IMG/VR virus record: IMGVR_UViG_3300033153_006798
Location: 1 to 41,934 of that record
Strand: one strand, 5' to 3'
From: a virus
DNA: 41,934 nt
Of this stretch, positions 38,545 through 41,934 are shown in pieces; within the stretch, counting starts at the first letter, position 1; every line of letters begins with the position of its first letter. The position numbers were made by a program, and so were the translations under genes. The notes under the pieces are model-generated. The model was not told the DNA's origin and did no database searches. It was given only the letters and a program-made list of their open reading frames with translations.

Positions 38545-38927
38545 TTTTTTTTACTTGAATATGTTTTATCTTTCAATGCACAAGCTGCTATCATATTTTC
38601 TATATCTTGCGGATCTGCTCTATTATCCCACCATTCAGAATCAAACTCATAATCATTAGCAATCATCAATGTTTTTATCAGTCCATATTTATTATTAAGT
38701 ATTTCCTGTAGCCCGAATGCCTCTATCTCTTTTTCGATCTTGTTTTTATCTTCAATTGTTTTAGCCTGTTGATATTTATCATTAAGTTTAATTACATCTT
38801 TTGCATCTTCTATATATTTTGCATAATCAACATTAAATCTATTCGGTACAATATGTATAATAAATTCTTTTTCTTTCTTAATGTGCATTTTAACGTAATG
38901 TACTTTTATTGTTATCTCTTTACTCAA
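38526..38927 (-). CDS. Tail assembly chaperone (G-like)
   Basis: A 133-residue protein between the major tail protein and the tape measure, the position of lambda G or HK97 gp13-like chaperones. It has a beta N-terminus (EITIKVHYVKMHIKKEKEFI), a helical middle and the acidic ending region DRADPQDIENM. Its last codons carry nine A, the slip site. The short form would be the majority product, the long form a few per cent as in other phages. Confidence 0.82.
   Translation of the reverse strand: MSKEITIKVHYVKMHIKKEKEFIIHIVPNRFNVDYAKYIEDAKDVIKLNDKYQQAKTIEDKNKIEKEIEAFGLQEILNNKYGLIKTLMIANDYEFDSEWWDNRADPQDIENMIAACALKDKTYSSKKKALQAS
38544..38552 (-). promoter_or_regulatory. Slippery A9 site for programmed -1 frameshift
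   Basis: On the minus strand nine A in a row are read as AAA AAA AAA in frame zero. The last seven (38550-38544) make A-AAA-AAA, a classical -1 slip heptamer, followed by G. A stable pseudoknot or hairpin downstream is not obvious by eye. Confidence 0.8.
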
Positions 38928-38948
38928 TTTGTCCCCTTATGTCTCCTT

Positions 38949-38990
38949 AAAAAAACCCCAGACTGCAAGGAGACAGGAAGCAGCCCGAGG
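38949..38990 (-). terminator. Strong terminator after the major tail protein gene
   Basis: On the minus strand CCTCGGGCTGC pairs with GCAGTCTGGGG (11 pairs, some G-T) around a loop of 13, then seven T. It lies just after the major tail protein stop, so it would lower expression of the chaperone and tape measure relative to the tube protein, as in many siphoviruses. Confidence 0.8.
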
Positions 38991-38997
38991 TGATAAA

Positions 38998-39846
38998 TTA
39001 CATTGCGCCGTCTTCAACAGTCCATGCAAATAGCTGGTCTCCTGAAGTTCTGGAAGTATCGATCTTAGCAGTAAATGAAATCGGCATTTCTTCCACGCCC
39101 TCTTCATTTGCTCCCTTAAAATTAAATGCAAATCCTGCCGAGTTAACGTCAACAGCATAAAGCTCTATCTGTCTTATTTTCCCGTTGTCATCTGTATGAG
39201 TGATTTTAATAGCACTTGCATCAACAACTACGGTTGACGCTCCACCGGTTATTTTTGTGGAGGCAATCGCAGTAATAGAATTGTAGTCAATCACAATATC
39301 CTGTACTATTGTTGTCAGATTGGTTCCTGCTGTATTAAAAACTATACTATATCCACTCGGTGAATTTGAATCTACAATTAGTGTGTAGTCATCATCTGCG
39401 GTTAATGGTCCGTCAGTGCCCCCTGTAACGGATGTTAAGGAAATAGCTGAAATCCTAACTGCAACACCTGCTAAAGTAGTTGGCGCTATATTGACCGGGG
39501 AAACATCAGTCCAATCACCACTTAAAATTGTCTCGTCCGGAGCATCTACAAATGGTGAAGATGTAGTGACTGATTTAGTCAGCATACCGCCTGACATTCT
39601 CTCAATTGACTCCGGGTTCAGGGTGATAAGAGTAAAAGCAGATTCCATTTTCATTGCTTTATACTGTTTGTCAAGTTCTCCTGCATTTGCTGTGTCTATT
39701 ACGTTTTCAGTCCATGTAAGACTGTTTGTAATTACGGAACTAATGGCACCTACATCTGTAAATGATCCTTCGCCTTTTGCTTTAACTGCTAATAAAGCAC
39801 CGTCAGGATAATAAATATGTCCTTTTTTCGTGGTCTGCTTTGGCAT
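38998..39846 (-). CDS. Major tail (tube) protein
   Basis: A 282-residue beta-rich protein before the chaperone. It begins KKGHIYYPDGALLAVKAKGE and has a strand pattern with VITNSLTWTENVID and a closing EEMPISFTAKIDTSRTSGDQ, as in tube proteins. The middle (residues about 95-220) is Thr/Ser/Val-rich and may be an added Ig-like domain on the tail surface. It is followed by a strong terminator, in line with high expression. Assigned from place, size and composition. Confidence 0.75.
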   Translation of the reverse strand: MPKQTTKKGHIYYPDGALLAVKAKGEGSFTDVGAISSVITNSLTWTENVIDTANAGELDKQYKAMKMESAFTLITLNPESIERMSGGMLTKSVTTSSPFVDAPDETILSGDWTDVSPVNIAPTTLAGVAVRISAISLTSVTGGTDGPLTADDDYTLIVDSNSPSGYSIVFNTAGTNLTTIVQDIVIDYNSITAIASTKITGGASTVVVDASAIKITHTDDNGKIRQIELYAVDVNSAGFAFNFKGANEEGVEEMPISFTAKIDTSRTSGDQLFAWTVEDGAM

Positions 39847-39873
39847 ATAATGCCCTCCTTAATATTTTTCGGA

Positions 39874-40254
39874 TTACCTGATCCGTACTAACACCTCGAC
39901 AGGTGCATTATAGTCCTCGGCTGTTCCAGGTGCCGGGATTACCTGCTGTTTACTACAGAGAAAAAACGCATCGTTATCCCCTGCTTTCCTGTTTAGTGAT
40001 GTAAAAACCTCGTGCTGAATTGTCTTTACATCATTCCATTTTTTAGCAAAACAATTAACCGTAATGCCAAATTCATTATATTCCAAACCACCGTTTATTG
40101 GTAGTGAATTATACATAGTGATACTTTTATCCGGGAATTTGTCCGGTGCTACAGGCCTACCATAGATAGCCGGTTTAGTTTTGTATGTTCCTACGCTTGA
40201 GACTACTGCAACTGTATCTAATAATTTTGCTTTTACTTCTGTTAATCCATCCAT
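39874..40254 (-). CDS. Tail terminator / completion protein
   Basis: A 126-residue protein before the major tail protein, the place of the tail-to-head joining terminator (gp17/U-like). It has a short helix, then alternating strands (KSITMYNSLPINGGLEYNEF, TVNCFAKKWNDVKTIQHEVF) consistent with the alpha/beta sandwich of that family. It shares a base with the preceding gene. Confidence 0.68.
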   Translation of the reverse strand: MDGLTEVKAKLLDTVAVVSSVGTYKTKPAIYGRPVAPDKFPDKSITMYNSLPINGGLEYNEFGITVNCFAKKWNDVKTIQHEVFTSLNRKAGDNDAFFLCSKQQVIPAPGTAEDYNAPVEVLVRIR

Positions 40255-40712
40255 TAAATAAAAGTCTCCCTTTGCTGCCCTTCTCTTAAACCCCCTCTTG
40301 CCATTTCATCATTGATTTTTCTTATTACATTTTGCGCATCCTGCCCCTTAGTCAATGCTGCGGCAGGACGCAAAAAAGGTTTAGGTGCCATCTTTCTTGT
40401 ACCAAATTCCTGATAAACTGCATAATCTGCTGTAGACCCGACAACGGCCTCATTCGGTTTTAATTGAAAAGTTAATTTATTAGCTTGTTTATTACTTCCA
40501 TCACTATTAAGACCACCGGCTTTATTGTCACCCGTGATATATTGTTTGCTGTTGTTTAATAGTCCTGTATCATTTACAGCCCCTAACGTTTTTGCATTAG
40601 CTGTCATCCTGATAGCGAACTCAAGGACTCCCTTCTGTGCTGCTGATAGTGTTACTCTATTAAAATTTCTTGTGCTGAAAAATTCTACACTAGACTGTAG
40701 TGCCATAATCAA
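40254..40712 (-). CDS. HK97 gp10-like head-tail joining protein
   Basis: A 152-residue basic protein. It has KGVLEFAIRMTANAKTLGAV (helix), NEAVVGSTADYAVYQEFGTR and KMAPKPFLRPAAALTKGQDA, the phrase YAxYxEFGTRxMxPxPFLRPA being the hallmark of the HK97 gp10 family. That family sits in the neck or tail-completion complex. It overlaps the upstream closure gene by 23 bases. Confidence 0.87.
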   Translation of the reverse strand: MIMALQSSVEFFSTRNFNRVTLSAAQKGVLEFAIRMTANAKTLGAVNDTGLLNNSKQYITGDNKAGGLNSDGSNKQANKLTFQLKPNEAVVGSTADYAVYQEFGTRKMAPKPFLRPAAALTKGQDAQNVIRKINDEMARGGLREGQQRETFI

Positions 40713-41046
40713 CCGCCTTTACTGCAATAACCAGTATATCGCCTTGAAACATTACATCGTCAGCATTGACAACAATAAACTCCAAGCCGTTATCTAATAC
40801 AATCTTTGCCCCATCCGGCACCGTTCCAATACTAGACACTACTACACCGGAAGCTTCTGTTTTATATCTATCTGATATTAAATTCTCTGCTGCTGATCCT
40901 GTCCAATATGCACACTGTATACCAGTTAATGTTGCTACTGCTGCAAATCCTTCGTTTACTTCATCGTCACCATCAAGTGTAGTCAATTTTGGGTAGACAG
41001 AATATGTTCTGTTCATTTCTTCTGAAAAATCGCTTAAGAATCCCAT
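40690..41046 (-). CDS. Head closure (stopper) protein
   Basis: A 118-residue beta-rich protein that fits the SPP1 gp16-like stopper by size and place before the gp10-like gene. It has the small-barrel strand pattern: GIQCAYWTGSAAENLISDRY, then VPDGAKIVLDNGLEFIVVNA and ILVIAVKAVD. It shares a base with the end of the spike gene. So the spike lies between adaptor and stopper genes. Confidence 0.7.
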   Translation of the reverse strand: MGFLSDFSEEMNRTYSVYPKLTTLDGDDEVNEGFAAVATLTGIQCAYWTGSAAENLISDRYKTEASGVVVSSIGTVPDGAKIVLDNGLEFIVVNADDVMFQGDILVIAVKAVDYGTTV

Positions 41047-41934
41047 TAAATATGACCACCCTCACACCATTTTGTATAAGTTACTTGTGAACTTGTCAAA
41101 GTAAAAGTGCCATTCAAATCAGTTGATTGCATTGATATCCATATTTCATCTCCAAATCCCACAGGTCTTCTACTTCTCATTTCTTTAACATCAATTAACG
41201 CTTCAAACATACTGACCTCTGCTGCTGTTATAGCCTTTGTAATGACAACAGTCTTGATGCCGGGACTCGCTCCTGGCTCAGTTAAATAATATAAATCTAA
41301 TCCGTTATCTGTTACCCAACCGACTCTTATTGTCCATTCAATTGTCTGAGTATCTGTAGCTCTCCCTGCCCATTGAAGGACTAAAGGGCATGATGTATCA
41401 AAATCAAAAGGCAAGAATCCGGCAACTCCGGTTTTATCTGTGTCTAATGTGAATTTATTCTGAGTAAATCCTACTCCAACATCTTCATTTATATAAATAG
41501 TTTGAGATTGCATATTCCCTTCAAACGGTCTTGCACTGGAGAAATCTAACCCAAGCTGCCCGATAGGTCTTGCTTTTCCCCGATATTCAATCCAACCGTC
41601 CGCATTAGGTTCAAATGTATTATCGTGCAGTTTAAACTGTTCAAATATTGGGGCGGTTGTAATCGTTGTTACTATTCGATATCTTATCCAGAAGTAATCT
41701 GTTCCTATAGATGGTGTTATGGGATCATTTTTAACCCAATCATCCATTCTATTAGTATATCGGATCTGAAAATCTCCAGTATCCTCAAAATAATCATTTG
41801 CATTTGGAAAATACTGCCCAGAAGCTCCAACTTCTCCCCCAGAAACTTCAATCCATGCTGAACCATTCCAATATTCAGGTATTATTTCACCAGACCCTTT
41901 AACTGCTGCAGTATTAACAAAAGTTTTAATACCA
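41046..41934 (-). CDS. Beta-helix spike/adhesin protein, C-terminal part (continues from base 1)
   Basis: This is the last third of the 828-residue protein that starts at 1712. The internal ATG at 41747 is not the start, since the frame is open through the circle join. After the beta-helix comes a domain that includes YWNGSAWIEVSGGEVGAS, YFWIRYRI and a C-terminal module with WIEYRGKARPIGQLGLDFSS and an ending TKWCEGGHI. I have the impression that this C-terminal module recurs in phage particle proteins, but cannot name a family. It may trimerise the spike or attach it to the particle. Confidence 0.85.
   Translation of the reverse strand, partial: GIKTFVNTAAVKGSGEIIPEYWNGSAWIEVSGGEVGASGQYFPNANDYFEDTGDFQIRYTNRMDDWVKNDPITPSIGTDYFWIRYRIVTTITTAPIFEQFKLHDNTFEPNADGWIEYRGKARPIGQLGLDFSSARPFEGNMQSQTIYINEDVGVGFTQNKFTLDTDKTGVAGFLPFDFDTSCPLVLQWAGRATDTQTIEWTIRVGWVTDNGLDLYYLTEPGASPGIKTVVITKAITAAEVSMFEALIDVKEMRSRRPVGFGDEIWISMQSTDLNGTFTLTSSQVTYTKWCEGGHI
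41821..41934. repeat. Terminal direct repeat, right copy
   Basis: Identical to bases 1-114; see the left copy. Bases beyond 41820 should not be counted twice when the circle is closed. Confidence 0.93.

Noticed and set aside
41046-41747. A separate 233-residue gene starting at ATG 41747
   Set aside because: The frame is open upstream through the circle join to ATG 1712 with a proper ribosome site, so this is the end of the spike gene.

Overview
The window is an essentially complete, circular genome assembly of a tailed phage with siphovirus architecture. Bases 1-114 recur exactly as 41821-41934, and one large gene reads in frame through that junction. The contig therefore closes into a circle of 41,820 unique bases, with its ends falling by chance inside a gene. 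The DNA is AT-rich. Genes start behind clear Shine-Dalgarno sites, and the promoters I can see are TTGACA/TATAAT-like, which argues against a Bacteroidota host. Lysis genes that include a lipoprotein nested in a coiled-coil membrane-protein gene (a spanin pair) point to a host with an outer membrane. I cannot name the host. No integrase, DNA polymerase, tRNA or CRISPR array was found.

Layout. (1) A long leftward (minus-strand) block starts near 17308 and runs down through 1, around the circle, and back from 41820 to 28525. In transcription order it holds an HNH endonuclease, a small HTH protein and a primase-helicase, then a short intergenic region dense in GGTAAT/ATTACC motifs. Two PD-(D/E)XK-type nucleases and several small Cys-rich proteins follow. 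After a promoter at 11754-11782 come small regulators and a phospholipase-D-like protein. The packaging and head genes are terminase small and large subunits, portal, Mu-F-like minor head protein, scaffold, coat and connector. An 828-residue beta-helix spike follows, then head-tail joining and tail genes with a -1 frameshift in the tail chaperone, tape measure, tail tip, a LamG fibre and lysis genes. (2) A rightward block, 17391-23347, encodes a recombination module: Sak4-like ATPase, DUF669 SSB-like protein, RecB/Cas4-like nuclease and SF2 helicase, with a second HNH gene inserted. (3) A short leftward pair, 24133-23350, looks like a second spanin-type gene pair. (4) A mostly rightward accessory block, 24234-28512, holds small proteins, a lipoprotein and an AntA/AntB-type antirepressor, plus two small leftward genes.

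How it works together. Early rightward and leftward transcription appears to start from a compact face-to-face promoter pair at 17310-17344. A second divergent pair at 25908-25968 controls the antirepressor gene and a small leftward gene. The primase-helicase, Sak4, SSB-like protein, helicase and nucleases would replicate and recombine the genome with host polymerase. Terminase then packages it, probably by a headful mechanism, which would suit a circularly closing assembly. The AntA-type protein hints at a temperate lifestyle or at interaction with resident prophages, but without an integrase this stays open.
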